DNA of 64,000 bases from Eumeta japonica (taxonomy: Eukaryota; Arthropoda; Insecta; Lepidoptera; Psychidae), in the NCBI GenBank assembly GCA_005406025.1, contig BGZK01001309.1, positions 62,001 through 126,000 on the forward strand, given 5' to 3'. Positions within the stretch are counted from its first letter, which is position 1. Every line of letters starts with the position of its first letter. The translations under genes and the position numbers were made by a program. A model generated the notes under the pieces. It did not search any database. It was given only the letters and a program-made list of their open reading frames with translations, and was not told the origin of the DNA. This document shows, in pieces, positions 46,071 through 58,735 of this stretch.

Positions 46071-49000
46071 ATCTACTAAATCTAGTAATAAGATAATCTA
46101 CTAATGAGCACGGCAAACTTAGGACATTTGTTTATTTGCCACGATCATTCGCTTACACGAAGAAATACACACTTCGAGGGGTGCCCTATTGGACTTATAC
46201 GTGAATATGCGTTGAGTATTCCCTTTCTGTAATCACAATAAGGGGTAATGCACCTAATTGGAACGGTGTTTTTACAATATAAGTAAATATTATAAAAAAA
46301 TACAATTTAACCTCTGCATCTGTAAACGTTTACCTACTGGTTATCTTGCCATGAACAGTAACAGCATTTATAATAAAAATTGAAGTTCTAATTTGTTTTT
46401 ACTAATGTATAACACCCACACAAGTATTTCTTATGTATGATGTTGCAGTGAGTTCAGCCGGAATTCATTGTCTCATTATAAATTTACTGTCTAGTAAATA
46501 ATAAGACATTGTAATTGTGATATATTGTACGATTTTAAAATGCAGACTAGCCGGTCGCAAAGACTTTCTAGTAGGTGACGTGTAGGCTTTTTTTTATATA
46601 AATTTTAAAAATATTTAAATTTTTTTATTGACCACGAAAATATAATATTAAAATGTGAATTACTTCAGTATATAAATATGATATTTGTTAATAAGTGAAC
46701 CACAACGCCACCCACGGGATCTTGACGTAACTATGAACATAACTATTTGTATCTACAATACAAATATTAGTATACATTTACAAATATACGATCACTGGTA
46801 TGCACATCGACTAATATTTACATATAAAAATTATTCTCTCCTTCTTGAGCCAACGCTAACGAAAAAGAAGATTCGTTTAACAGAAGAATAAACAAAGACA
46901 GCAGAAAGTCTGCAATTCTAAATGTAAGTTTTCAGTAAATATAAATTTTATTATTTCTAATATGAATTTTATGTTACTATTTTATAAAACACTTTTTTTA
47001 AAACAGTGGTTATAGGAGCTGTTAATTTTTTTTAATACAACTTGTATTTAAAATATATATATTAGTACGAATGTTTTTTTTCTTGCCATTCATGCATTTA
47101 TATAAGTCTGTAAGTACATTATGAGTAAAATGAAAAAAAAAAAGATTTTTGATTAATATCTTCTAAACAGTTCAGAGTTTAATAACGCTAAGCAATAGGG
47201 CTCATCTTTAGGACAAATGAAGACATTTGAAAAAAGATTTAACTCATTCCATTGCCTATATTTTTCTTAATCGATAGAACAAACATACGGACAGACTAAG
47301 GACAGCGCTAAATGTTTTTTTTTATTACATATATTAATTGTATAAATTGTATTAATAATTAAAAAAACAGTCTAAAGACATATTTGAAGTTCCTAGATGT
47401 AAAATCATTCATTTTTCTATGACTTTTTCATTTAATTTCGGTTTTTCAACAATTTTATGTTGTGAAGTTGTCTCAACGCGGCCTGTCGAGAGTAGAGCAC
47501 ACCCACACGCTTACGTGTCGTGAGGCGTGCAAAAGATGTTTAAATAATTATATAACGGTAAACTTCTATCTTTTTATGCCACTATTGAGTTCCATTAATA
47601 TAACTATATTATAAACAAAATAAACATGTAAACATCCGCATACACCCACTTAAATTTAGGACGAACTTAAACAAATCTCTACTTGTACAATCACACGGAC
47701 GTGACCAGGACATTATAGGACATGTGACGTCGTTATACTCCGTCATGAACGACAGCTGCACCTGAAAGAGTTAGATTTGACTTTTCATATATGTGTTATT
47801 CGTTAAAAGCTGTTACAACGTCACAGTAAAGTCGGTATATATGGTAGTGTTATTGTTAGTGTAATGCTAAGTATTCAACGCTGGTATTATATGAGAGGTC
47901 GCACTAGTAAATATTACGAAATTGAAATATGTTAGAATCTTCTAGTCTGTTTGCCAAGTTCAAAAGAGTGAAAAATAGAGATAAAGCTTCTAAAAATATT
48001 TATTTTTCACTATTTTGTAATACGTGGTAATGTTAATATTTTTTTCTTTTTAGAAAAAAAAATATTATTCAGAATTTTTTTGTAACAAATTGTTAACTTG
48101 ATAATCAGCAAAATTTTTGAAAAAAAAATTTTATTTACTCCATTAACGAATACCAATTACAATTTATAACAAAAATCTTAACTATTAGTTTAAATAATGG
48201 AAAAATAAAAGAAAACATTTTTAACAATAAAAAGAAATTCAGAACTTCACCATGACAACAAAATATTTAAAAAAAAAACATCAAAAATATGAACCTAGTC
48301 TGTTTGTTCATAAACAATTTATCAACAAATGATGTACGTAAAAATATTTTCTCCAGTGTTACTTAATGCCTTTGTTAAATGCAAAAACAGCCATTACAAA
48401 ACATTTTATACAAAAAAATTAAAAGCATCATTAGCATTTTTCATTTTTTGTTAACTTAGAAAAATTATAATAAACTAAATATACAATTTCATAAAACTTT
48501 TATCGCGTGATCTTCTTAAGTATTTATATAAGAACGGCTCCAAAAAGCAAAATATTATTTAAATCGCTTTTTACGAAAACGGAAGTTCGTGAACAATTTG
48601 TTAGTTAACAATTGTATGACTTATAGATAAATTGATATATTTTTTTTCCAACGGGGTTGTATTCCTTGCAGTTTATTGATGGCACCATAATTCGTCAGAA
48701 TTTTAATATTGATATTTTATGTCATATAAAAAAAACGTGGTATACCCTCACCAGTGCCTGTGCTCTAGTCCCGAACTGGCTGCGCGGAGCCTTATTGCCA
48801 GTGCCAAATTAAAATTATAAATTACGGAGGTACAGTGCAGACAATAGATACTTTTTTAGAAAGCTTCCTCCTCTTCAAGAATCTTTTTTTTTATTCTTAA
48901 ATTTTAAAGTTATTGACAAAAACTAAAAACCTTTCTTTTTATATTAATTTTTTAATAACTTTACCAATTTTTTATGTACAGTGAAATCCTTACAAAACAT

Positions 49001-50689
49001 TTTTCTAGGCGTCATTCCAAATCCAATGAACTATCGCACATATTTTAGGCAATTTATCTCTATTTTATATGGTTTTAAGATTGTCAAAAAGACTTATTCT
49101 CAGTTTTATTTTGATAAAAGCATTTTAATTATCAGTTCAATGGTAATTAGATTACCATTTTAGTTAAACATCTTTGTGTAAAGGTAAAATTTGTATAAAA
49201 TGATTTAATTTACAACCTCATCGATTTTGATTTGCCGCAATTCATGATGGTATAATTTTATGACAGTTCCTGTGATTTGACTCAATCCCCTTAGTTATTT
49301 CATAAAAAGATCACTAAGAAAATTGTCTGTGACACACTAAAGCCCAAACGACCGACGCAAAAATGAGTCCGCAGGTTATTTAATTTTCCAAGTACTATAA
49401 AAATTACAATAATAATTTTTTTTAAATGAACGATACAACCCTAAAGAAATTCTTTATAAAATTGTTCGGAGTCAATACCCAGTTATTCGTATTTTCGTTG
49501 CGACCTCATAGTACAAAAAAGTCAAGTACATTCTCGTTCCTTGCATTGCCAGTGAAAGAAGCCTTAATTTATTTCCATTATTCGAAGTCCTTCACCCCTC
49601 GATCGCTGTCAGTCAGCGCCGTACGTCGACGGCGGGAGGGTGGAGTGAGGAGGACGTTTCTTTTATGACGAGAAAAGCCTTATGAGTATATTTCCTCGTT
49701 ACCATCTATGCCTTATTGCAATACAATAAAGTGGATTTTCAAATGGCGTTAAAAAGTGAATTACGGATATTTTATTGTACAAAACGTTTAGCAGGGGAAG
49801 AAATGCGCGAGGCGAGCGCTCGCGGCGGCGGTCGGCGTGCGTCTGACAGGCTCGCTTTCGCGCTACCTGCGTCACGCGACCGGGGGTAGACGCAAGATTA
49901 GTTCGATTGTTCTGTTTTTGAAAATCGAACGGAGTCCGTACCAACGAATATTGACGGAAGAGTGGCGTATTTTGTTAGTTATTTTTTTTTCACTTTAATA
50001 AATTAAGTAGTCTCTTAAATTTCCAATATGAATTTACCCAAAACCCACAATTACAGTTTTTATTACCACACCCGATCTCGCATCACGTCTATCGTTCGTG
50101 CCGTGGGCGATACATGAAAATCGATCCTTAAAGAGTAAACTCCCAAAAACTTAAATCACATAAGCCCGAGCGTACATATAAGTATTCCAAAACCGTACAT
50201 ATAACATTCTACCGTTTATTATATCAGAACAATCAGTTATGATCTAAAAAATCATTTTTAATTACGGCCCACCTGTAAATTATTGTGATGCAAACAAATT
50301 GTTTTTGTTATCCACCGTCCCAAACCCCGCGAGGTAGTAAAGGGGTGTGTCCACAAGCGAGTTTCATTCAGTTTTGTAACAATTAATAGGAGCTGTCGGA
50401 CCGCTAACTTGATAAATGCGCCGCCGGCAGTTAATTACAAAGATTCACCGATAAACATGTCCGTATGTCTGTGTGTCGCTTTGCTGTTACATGGCAAGTA
50501 TATAAAGTTATATTTTGACTAGTAGTGACCGCGGTTTTGTTCGTGATAACGTGCGCGGATAATTAACGCAATTTCAATCGACAGCATTGATATAATAAAA
50601 GCTGTAGTTAAAGAAAAACCGTCTACAACATATGCTTAATACATTTCTTTTTTTCTATATTTCATGTCTAATTTCGTATAATCAACTAG
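46071..50689. other. non-coding, mostly AT-rich
   Basis: No gene supported over about 4.6 kb. A short family A-like string (GAACCACAACGCCACCCACG) lies near 46697. GC-rich patches are at about 49590-49660 and 49800-49890. From about 50340 to 50600 the DNA is mixed-composition and unique-looking, with TTAATTA cores and CGCCGCCGGCAGTTAATTAC, which would suit a conserved regulatory element. I cannot test conservation. Confidence 0.4.
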
Positions 50690-50890
50690 TTGTTCACCCG
50701 CCACTTTGCCCGGATGGACATATAATGTATTCCTTCATCTTTTATATTGATCAATATTGTTGTCAATCTCGATCGATTCCGCTTTAAATTCTCGTCCCGA
50801 AATTCTTAATTCCGATCCTATTCTGAATCTTAATCTCTGTCCCAGTCCCTAATTCTGTTCCCGATCTTAATTTCGATACGGTTACCGGTA
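50690..50890 (-). repeat. family F repeat, inverted
   Basis: On the minus strand it has units such as GATCGGGAACAGAATTAGGG, ACTGGGACAGAGATTAAG and TTCAGAATAGGATCGGAATT, the same style as 21295-21850. Confidence 0.6.
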
Positions 50891-51104
50891 AATTTACATT
50901 TTGAAGAAAACCGAGGACAATGCAAATATGACATTAAAATATACAATATATTTGGGAATAGTATCACTTTTCACAAGTCGAAAAATTTTACAAATCGGTG
51001 TGGTAGTTCGGTTCAATAGTGCAACACAGACGGAGTCAGAGAAAAACGCTCTATTAGCATTTCGATTACGTACGTATACGTTAAGTATTTACGTAGGTAT
51101 GTGC

Positions 51105-51106
<2 letters not shown>

Positions 51107-51143
<37 letters not shown>
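51107..51143. repeat. (TA)n microsatellite
   Basis: About 18 uninterrupted TA units followed by TATGTATATG. Such runs are prone to length variation and extrusion. Confidence 0.95.
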
Positions 51144-51149
<6 letters not shown>

Positions 51150-51559
51150 GTACATTAAGTAATCAAATAAATGTGACAAATTTTTAAGGAAATTGATTTA
51201 CTTTTCGAGTTATGCAACCAGAAATATACGAAAGCTGAATATTTTGTATACATAATATATTTTAATTATATTTAAATTGTAGTTATATCGGCCTGCGAGC
51301 GGCCAAATGTGTGCTGGTCATGAATATGAAAGGAATCAGTGGCTAAAACTGAACCCCGTTTCACTGCATAAATGCATTTTCATATTTATATCATTCCCTT
51401 CGTTTCGCTTACGTAAACATAGAATTCATTCCTACCTCTAATAACGATCCCATCCAACATTGAGAGAGAGATTAAAAGTGGAACTACTACTTCCAATAAC
51501 GGTCTTCACTTTAACTTAGATTCTGCTAAGACTTAGATTAACATCTCAACTTTAATCTC
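51144..51559. other. non-coding spacer
   Basis: AT-rich sequence; from about 51360 it drifts into pyrimidine-rich family F-like units. No gene. Confidence 0.45.
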
Positions 51560-51690
51560 TATTTAAAGTTCTCGTTCTAGATTTTAATCTTAGGCTCCTA
51601 CACGTCTGGATCTAGATTTCTCTCCCCCCCCGTCCTGCTTTTGCTTTCGATATCGCTTTCAGTCCTGTCCCGTTTCTTGATATTGATCAT
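51560..51690 (-). repeat. family F repeat, inverted, short
   Basis: Pyrimidine-rich on the plus strand: TTCTCGTTCTAGATTTTAAT, then GGATCTAGATTTCTC, GCTTTCGATATCGCTTTCAG and TCCTGTCCCGTTTCTTG. It resembles other family F blocks read backwards. Identification is weaker than for the rest. Confidence 0.45.
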
Positions 51691-52233
51691 AATGTTATGT
51701 ACATAAGTTATGTTGATTAATTTGATGTCAGTTTTGAGTGATAGACAAGGTAAAAAGTTTTTCCTTTATATAGCGCATACTTCGGTCAAAAGAACAAGTC
51801 ATTTTATGTTTAAAAAACTCAGATTGGTTCAGTAGTTGTCGAGAAAAACAATCTAAAAAAAAGATACATTTCTCTCGTACACAGTATGTTTTAACCAAAT
51901 GTGCAACTATTTTGAAATCTATAAATATGAGTAGTAAAACAGTTTTTTCAGGTAAAAAAAAGACAAACATAATCTTTCGCTTTTATGCACGGCTGATGTT
52001 CTAATGAGAGTCATGACCATTTCCTTTGCGAAATTCGGCGTCGTTGGGTATAGCAGTTTATAGCCGTAGTAAAGAAAAATACAGAAATGGAGAACGTGTA
52101 CATTGTACATGACCGCCAAATAGTCGAAAAGGTTCAATCGACTATTCCTACACTTAGAATCGATGTTAATTCATTGAATAATCAATTATATAACCGAGCA
52201 GGTAAAGTCACGGGCAAAAGCTAATATACGTAC
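51691..52233. other. non-coding spacer with repeat end
   Basis: AT-rich. At about 52205-52225 the minus strand reads TTAGCTTTTGCCCGTGAC, a terminal string I remember from many dispersed lepidopteran repeats. It lies only a few bases beyond the donor of the candidate exon. Confidence 0.45.
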
Positions 52234-52433
52234 AACATCTTCGGAAACCGGCACAGAATCCCGGACCACTAGGATTTCGTCATCAAAGACATCAGCGCTG
52301 AGCGGGTCGCGGTGGGCGTGCGCGCCCGCGATGGCTATCTCGCCGGAGTTACGGACGCCGTGATGGGGCGCCGCCCCCAGCGCCCGCCGAGGAAAAAGAG
52401 TAGCAAATAAACGGAATAATTCATCTTCCGTCG
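52234..52433 (-). CDS. candidate 200-bp internal exon, unknown protein
   Basis: On the minus strand a pyrimidine tract TATTTTTTTTTCCAG (acceptor AG at plus-strand 52434-52435) precedes 200 bp that is open in one frame. A GTACGTAT donor follows directly (GT at 52233-52232). After two bases completing a codon there are 66 codons, including EDELFRLFATLFPRRALG, SGEIAIAGAHAHRDPLSAD and DDEILVVRDSVPVSEDV. The third positions are strongly G/C (for example GCC ATC GCG GGC GCG CAC GCC CAC CGC GAC), unlike the AT-rich flanks, which is how true exons look in an AT-rich insect genome. I do not recognise the protein. Cautions: the same frame is open upstream of the acceptor to 52578, GC-rich sequence also extends into that presumed intron, and a repeat end lies just past the donor. 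Confidence 0.4.
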
Positions 52434-55284
52434 CTGGAAAAAAAAAATACGGCCAAGCGCGAGTCTCGTTCTCGCGCCGGAGTTCTGCTTGTGGCCACAT
52501 AAAAGAATAGATAAACCGGATGCGATAAAAGGAGATTAAAAAACAAACTATAGTGAATTGTTTATTTACTATTTTCATTGTTGTGTGTTGAATTTTTAAA
52601 TCCTCCTTGTTCGTTTTAATTTAGTCGTACCCTTTTAGAGTTTTCGTATTTTTATTAATGTTTTATTAAGTTTTGTCTTCAGAAAGAATTGATAAGTAAT
52701 GATAAGTGGACAAACTTTTTTCAACTATATTTAATTTTTAATAATGTTAAATTTCTTATACTAGTTTTTCCAAATGCAGTTTTCTAATTTTTAACAATAT
52801 TACATGCAAAAATTTTCTACACTTTCATTTATCAATTGAATGTATTTCTCGGTTAGTCGCACCTGGACGTACTCAATTTCATGTCTGAAAGAAGAAATCT
52901 AAAAAAATACTTCTCACGATCACTTGGAGCTTAATTTGCTTAAGTGCCGTTTAAAAAAGCTTCATGGTTTCAAAATTAATTCGTTGTAACGCTTAGAGCT
53001 TTTTAAGTTATAAATTATTAAGTGGTCATTATCCCTTAGGGACTGGCGCGAGTTTCTTATTGTTTGGAGTGAGTGTGCTGGGGGAAAATTGGTGTTTTTA
53101 AATCTACAGAATTTTCCTTTTTCATATATGTATATTGTTGAGGTTCTAAAATAAGGAAAAATAAAACCATTTAGTTATTTCAAATCTATTTAAGTAGGAT
53201 CATTCAACGACATTTATTTCATTAATTACGTAATTAATAACTGTTTGTACGTTTAATAATGACACTAAAAATGATATATTCTACACGTACTAATTATGGT
53301 CTGCTACAACAACAATTCTAGAAATCTTTTTATAGTTGTAATTGTATCAGAGCGGAACAACGCAACCGTAGGTAATGCACACGCGTTAAGAAAAATAAAT
53401 GTACTTGCTTCTTTCGCAAGTGTAACGTCGACTTACCTCTCGTTCTTTAGAGTTGTAATAGTAGAAGAATACACAAACTTTAGCGACAGACGTAGAATAC
53501 TTTAGCTTCAGTTGCTTTTATCCCAACTTTATAACTTTTACTCCTGGTAGCACCAAAAGCAAACACGTAACCCGTAAGACTTGACAGATCGTTCATACAT
53601 CGACTGGCAAACCTTACGGACCATTTGTTTAATTTTGTTACTCGCCGTTGATCTGCTGTTCACACACTTGACTTTTTGGTTTCTTTTAAGTCGCCCTTCT
53701 TTATTTTAAGCTTTCGAGTTGTTTTTGGGTGGCGATCTTATTGATCTTGTTGTATTGTGGAAGGAATCAATTTCATTGATGACGAGTGATTGACTTTTGA
53801 CGATGTATGAAGTAGCACATAATCAATCTGCTCAGAGGTAGATTTGAATTCACCGAACAAATGACTCCCAGTAGTATTCGTATTCGATAACTAAGTGTTT
53901 TTTTGACTTAGGAGTTCATTAAATTTGGGTCTATACTACGGAAGTTCTCTTAGCGTTATACAACGAATAATTGAAATGATCTACAACACTTGTTGATCCA
54001 AAAGCGATACGACAAAAATGTGAAGTCTCGCCTTGAAGGGTCTTACTAATTCATAGGACAAGCGCCACGTATCACGTATCAAGGCAGAGCGCTTTGGGAT
54101 TTACATGTACCTACATGAAAATTAAAATTAAATTAAATAATACAAGCTCCATTTTCTTCTCGAGGTCAATAAAGTTTTAATTTTTATGCATTCACCCTTA
54201 AAAAGTACAACTTTCGAAATGTATTAAAATACGAAATGAAAATGTTATTAACGGAAAATTGCCGCTGGGTGTAGACGGTGACCCGCTGAAACGACAGGTT
54301 TGTAAATTACATTGTTTATTATCGCTTTACGAATATGTCACAACACACAGAGTAACGTTCAAAACAATAATTTAAATATACAGTTATGGCAAAGAATATT
54401 GTTAGACCGACACTATAATAATTTTATTTATTAGAGATATCGTGGTCAATCTGTGAAGATTAGAGATTTGGGATTGGCAGTACCGAAGCTCAGTACCGTA
54501 GTCTTAGTTCTGAAACGCATCGATTCTGACTCGGGTAGGTTGCTGTGGCTCAAATACCATTTTATTATCCCTTTAGTAAATAACCACCCTAACAACTAGG
54601 TTTGCTTGGCATCTTTCGAGCTTGCCGTGGGAATATATAACTTCTTACGGAAAAACTTGCTTATGTTTATTCCCAACAATAAACATTCAGATACGTATTT
54701 TATTTGCGTAGTGCCATATGTAGTTTATATCGTGTAATGCTATTTGTTATTGAGAAACAATAAAGTAGCAACAATGTAATTATCTCAAAATTCTGCTAAA
54801 CGGTGCTAAATCAAGAAACGTTTAGATATTTTTTTCATGTCGCTAATCCCTGAAAGAGACTTATATCTATAAATAAAGAAAAGCCAAACTTCATCAAAGC
54901 GTATGTACATAAAAACTGTTCATTTAAAATTATAAGACTTCAGGAGGTTATTCAACATCAGGTACTCCGTCTTGTATGTATTTCTCACAGACACATCGTA
55001 TTCGTTAATCATTAGCTGGGATTGAAAGTCAATGCAACGCATCAAGTGCATTGCGACGTATTATTTTATACACCGTATTGCAGTTCGTCGTACTGGACCG
55101 CAATACATTACAGTAACACTCATCACGGTGCGTCGACTCTAATTGTCGCTTGCATGGAGGTAAGTATGCACTATCGTCGGCCGTATGGATCGGCCGTTAA
55201 CTTTTGTTTTTAGCCGACTTCACTGATGACTTTCTACCATACGATTTTGTTTTAATCAAGCATTTGCATTCAGAAAGTATCATT
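52434..55284. other. non-coding, AT-rich
   Basis: Apart from the GC-rich 60 bp adjoining the candidate exon, no gene or repeat is supported. The 69-codon frame at 53296-53505 and the 63-codon frame at 55022-55213 have no domains. Confidence 0.45.
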
Positions 55285-55870
55285 CATTGACGTGGAACTG
55301 ATGAAGAAGACCACAGGTGGCCACCGGAACTCCTCAATGATAAGTATTGCGCGGGTGGCGAAGACGTCTCGATTATGATAATTATTTATGACAGAGTAAA
55401 TCGAAATAAATGATTCTAACGAAAACGGTGCCTTGGAACTGATCCGATGATGTAGCCATAAGGTAGGCAGCAGAACTCCATATTGGAATCATCATGAGAT
55501 GCACGCTGACTATAATTGATTTTTAACCGATTCCAAATAAGGGTGGAGGTTCTGTGTTGGTCGGCATGTTTTTTATACATGTTCAGTTATAATTTCGTCA
55601 ATTAAGAACCGATTTCGAAAATCATTTTTTTTTTGTTTGAAAGAAACTCCCGAGATTATCTCATAGACAAATCAGGATGTAATGGTGAGATCCCAAGGAA
55701 ATCAAGGGACATACTCAGATATTGTCATGTATAGTGTCATGAAGCTCATTTTTTAGTTATTAAAGTTTTTTCCTCTGGTAGTTATGATCTCACGCTGTTG
55801 AGCTGATGTGGAAGCCACGGAACTCCTTGACGGTTAGGGGTTAGGAGAAGTAATTTTAATTTTGTGTAAG
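55285..55870 (+). repeat. dispersed repeat family B, copy 2 and flanking unit
   Basis: From 55520 it begins TTTTTAACCGATTCC, then GGTGGAGGTTCTGTGTTGG, AAGAACCGATTTCGAAAATC and TTTGAAAGAAACTCCC, as in the inverse of 34905-35255. It continues with GAGCTGATGTGGAAGCCACG and GAACTCCTTGACGGTTAGG. A related segment, GGAACTGATGAAGAAGACCA and GGAACTCCTCAATGATAAG, stands 500 bp earlier at about 55292-55340, so parts of two copies are adjacent. Confidence 0.65.
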
Positions 55871-56312
55871 CCTAGTTAGTATACATAAAGTCGAAATTAC
55901 TTATTAATCTACCGACATATATTCATTCATTTATATAATCTCAATGTTATAATCTTAGCAGGAACACATCGGAACTTTAATGATAAAAGTAGAAATAGGG
56001 TGAATTAATTTAATGTGGGAGTGAATGAGAATGTGATCTGTATAAATTGTAGAACTTTCATATTATAGAGAATGAAAATAATTTATATAGATCTTGTAAG
56101 AATAATTTGCTAGATGCAGTCCGACTAACAACGACTAATGGACGAAAATTTAGATTCGTAACTGCTTTTTCGCTTGCTCAGTACAAAAGCAAAGGTGATT
56201 CACGGCCGATTTTACTAACCATAGTTAATTCTACATGCAAAGTAGATAAATTAATTATAAAATTATAATTACTCGATAACTGAAAAATGTGAAAATATAA
56301 TAAATTAAAAAA
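55871..56312. other. non-coding spacer
   Basis: AT-rich spacer with no supported features. Confidence 0.5.
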
Positions 56313-56801
56313 AAAATAAAACCGCCTTTGAGAACCAATGTAAGTAATTTTTTAAACAGCCTTCAAAAACTACTAATTAGTTGTTTTTGAAGTCGGTTCC
56401 AGCTAAAGATAAATCAGACACACTATATCTCATTAGAAGAAGATCTCTTCCTCAATATTTAATGTTACCTGTTCATGTTAATGAAATATATATGTTGTTT
56501 TGCCTTGCTTTAGCTGGAACTGAATCCAAAAACATCTAATTATGGTTGTTTTTGAAGTCTGTTAAAAAATATTTGCATAGGTTTTGAAGTCGGTTCCAGC
56601 TAAAGATAAATCAGACACACTATATCTCATTAGAAGAAGATCTCTTCCTCAATATTTAATGTTACCTGTTCATGTTAATGAAATATATATGTTGTTTTGC
56701 CTTGCTTTAGCTGGAACCGAATCCAAAAACAACTAATTATGGTTGTTTTTGAAGTCTGTTAAAAAATATTTGCATAGGTTTTTGAAGGCGGTTTTATTTT
56801 T
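56313..56801. mobile_element. MITE-like element with AAAACCGCC-type terminal inverted repeats
   Basis: The ends AAAATAAAACCGCCTTTGAG.. (56313-56336) and the inverse (56778-56801, ..AAGGCGGTTTTATTTT) pair at about 20 of 24 positions. Between them is no coding sequence but a nested set of related ends (CTTCAAAAAC / GTTTTTGAAG near 56370-56390) and the 197-bp tandem duplication. Small size, terminal inverted repeats and no gene fit a MITE, which would need a transposase supplied elsewhere. No target duplication was established. Confidence 0.7.
56389..56783 (+). repeat. 197-bp tandem duplication, ~99% identical
   Basis: Copy 1 (56389-56585) and copy 2 (56586-56783) differ at two substitutions (CTG/CCG near the AGCTGGAAC site and CATC/CAAC just after) and a one-base indel. 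Each unit starts GAAGTCGGTTCCAGCTAAAG and later contains its partial inverse CTTTAGCTGGAAC, so each is itself an inverted-repeat element. The close identity marks this as one of the youngest events in the window. Confidence 0.92.
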
Positions 56802-56974
56802 AGAAATGTAATCGGTGAGTTGACGGTCGGTTAATACTCGACGCAATATTCTACGGTATGTCACGAAATATAGGTAGGTTATTTACGCTAGAAGCGAGTT
56901 TACTGATAAAATTTTAAACCTATGATCTAGTATTATTATCGTTTTTGACGTGATAACGTCTTATAAATCTATGA

Positions 56975-57340
56975 ACGCTGGCTGCACGTACGAAAAAGCA
57001 TGACTCATTGTCGCGTTCCGCCTGAGCCGAGCGCACGAGCGAGAGCGCGGAACAAGCGACAGAGAGGCACGATCGGCCGAAGCGCTCGGCTTTTGATGCG
57101 TTTATCTCTCTTTCACTCTATCGGTCGATGGAGGGAGAGATACAAAATATGATAATTATTTTGTATCTCTCACGATGATACAATTATCATTACTAGATGA
57201 TACAAAATAATGATAATTCAGTGATAATAATTCAATTCAATTCATAAAAGTATGCAATTTTTCATCAATGTTTTCTTATGACGTTATCACTTAAAATTAT
57301 CGTCCGTAAACCGACTTTAGAGACAACCAATTTTTATTAT
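56975..57340 (+). repeat. dispersed repeat family C, copy 2
   Basis: A longer copy of the family at 34375. It includes a GC-rich head (GAGCCGAGCGCACGAGCGAG), AGCGCTCGGCTTTTGATGC, a palindrome AGAGATACAAAAT / ATTTTGTATCTCT near 57147, and the shared tail TTATCGTCCGTAAACCGACT and AGACAACCAATTTTT. Confidence 0.85.
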
Positions 57341-58504
57341 ATATAAAGGACAGCCAACAATGTCTACACCGAGACATGTCGATAGGGCGTACTTACAAGG
57401 CGACACATGTCCTAGAGTATATACATCGATTTCTATATAATAACATTTGCAATAAATAGAAATTGATAATGTAACAAACAATAGTTTCCGTCGTTTACGT
57501 ACCTAATGCATTTAGTAATTCAATTTTAAGTGCGTGCACTTTGTGTTGGAACTAATTTACTTAATTCCCTTTCCATATGTTAATGGATACTCATTCAATA
57601 CGAAATTCATCAATATTTAGGCAATGTTCCAAAACGCTTTAACTTAATTAAATTAAAACATTTAAACAATAATGTTAATACAGGTGTATACAATATTTAG
57701 GCATTGCGCAAGCATAGACATTCTTAACTTAACTTAAATTACCGCGAACCATAATTTTTATTCTTAGTAAATTTAGCGTTATTATTTATTTAGCTTAATT
57801 TTCTGATAGGTACGTGATTCTGTTTCCGTTTGCGACAAAACAGCGGCTTTGCTTTACGGCACACATCAAAGGAACGGGGCGACAGAGGTGCGGCATGATC
57901 AAAAAGAAAATCGGTCAGTCTCGCGTGGCGTCTGACTTCTGTCTCTTTGGATTCCTTTCAATTTTCTTACGATCATCTTCGAGTGTAATGCCCATTAACA
58001 TAACCAAGCAGATGAGGTTCGATTATGTAAAAAATATGCCTTAGCAAGTAATTAATAGTAAATGTGTGTTAATTAGGTATATTTTTTGTTGGTCATACAT
58101 TTTAAAAGTGTTAATTATTATTCTCGTATCATAAATTTACCGCTGTAGAATGCACCGGTGCGTTTTTAATTTTACGAATAGCGCAAAAAGACAAGACGTT
58201 GGATCCAACGACAACGCTAAGTTGCCTAGGCCTGCAAAATCACCAGAAATTGCTCCAGTGATTGTGAATTCGTATCTGCTTTTTTTTACACGAAGAGGAG
58301 TTGACAGTTAATTCATTACTTAATCAGTTTTTACGTAAATTATAATACATACTGCTTAGAATGTAAAAAAAACGTGCATATGTTCGAATCAAACCATCAA
58401 TACCTTATAATACGAATATCATCGTCTGTAAAAAAATCGGAGTAAGCTGAAGTTAATAAATTATAATACCGGCCAGTAAAATATCACAATATCTGCACAA
58501 CGTG
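57341..58504. other. non-coding; moderately GC-rich 57820-57980
   Basis: No gene supported. The 76-codon plus frame at 57814-58044 follows TTTTCTGATAG (acceptor-like) and is partly protein-like, but it has no clear donor, no domain and a non-ATG start. Left uncalled. Confidence 0.4.
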
Positions 58505-58735
58505 AAATAACAGTTTCAACTGTTGTATTCCGTTCAGTGAGTGAAAATTCCGGTAGTCCTCTTCCCTGCCCGTAATAACATGTCTCATTCCGTCCTAAAA
58601 GTTCCGGTGGCCCACTCCCCTCTACAAAAGACGTCCTATTCCTCCTCGAAAGGCCGCCAAGGCGCTTATGGCTCCTTTGGGATTGCGAGTGTCCGTGGGC
58701 GGCGGTGATCACCTACTCTCTGTTGGCTCACACAC
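58505..58735 (-). repeat. dispersed repeat family A, copy 4 (inverted)
   Basis: The minus strand reads GAGAGTAGGTGATCACCGCC, GCCCACGGACACTCGCAATC, GGAGGAATAGGACGTC, GGGGAGTGGGCCACCGGAAC and CACTCACTGAACGGAATAC, the best-preserved family A head in the window. The 83-codon minus frame here is part of the repeat. Confidence 0.85.
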
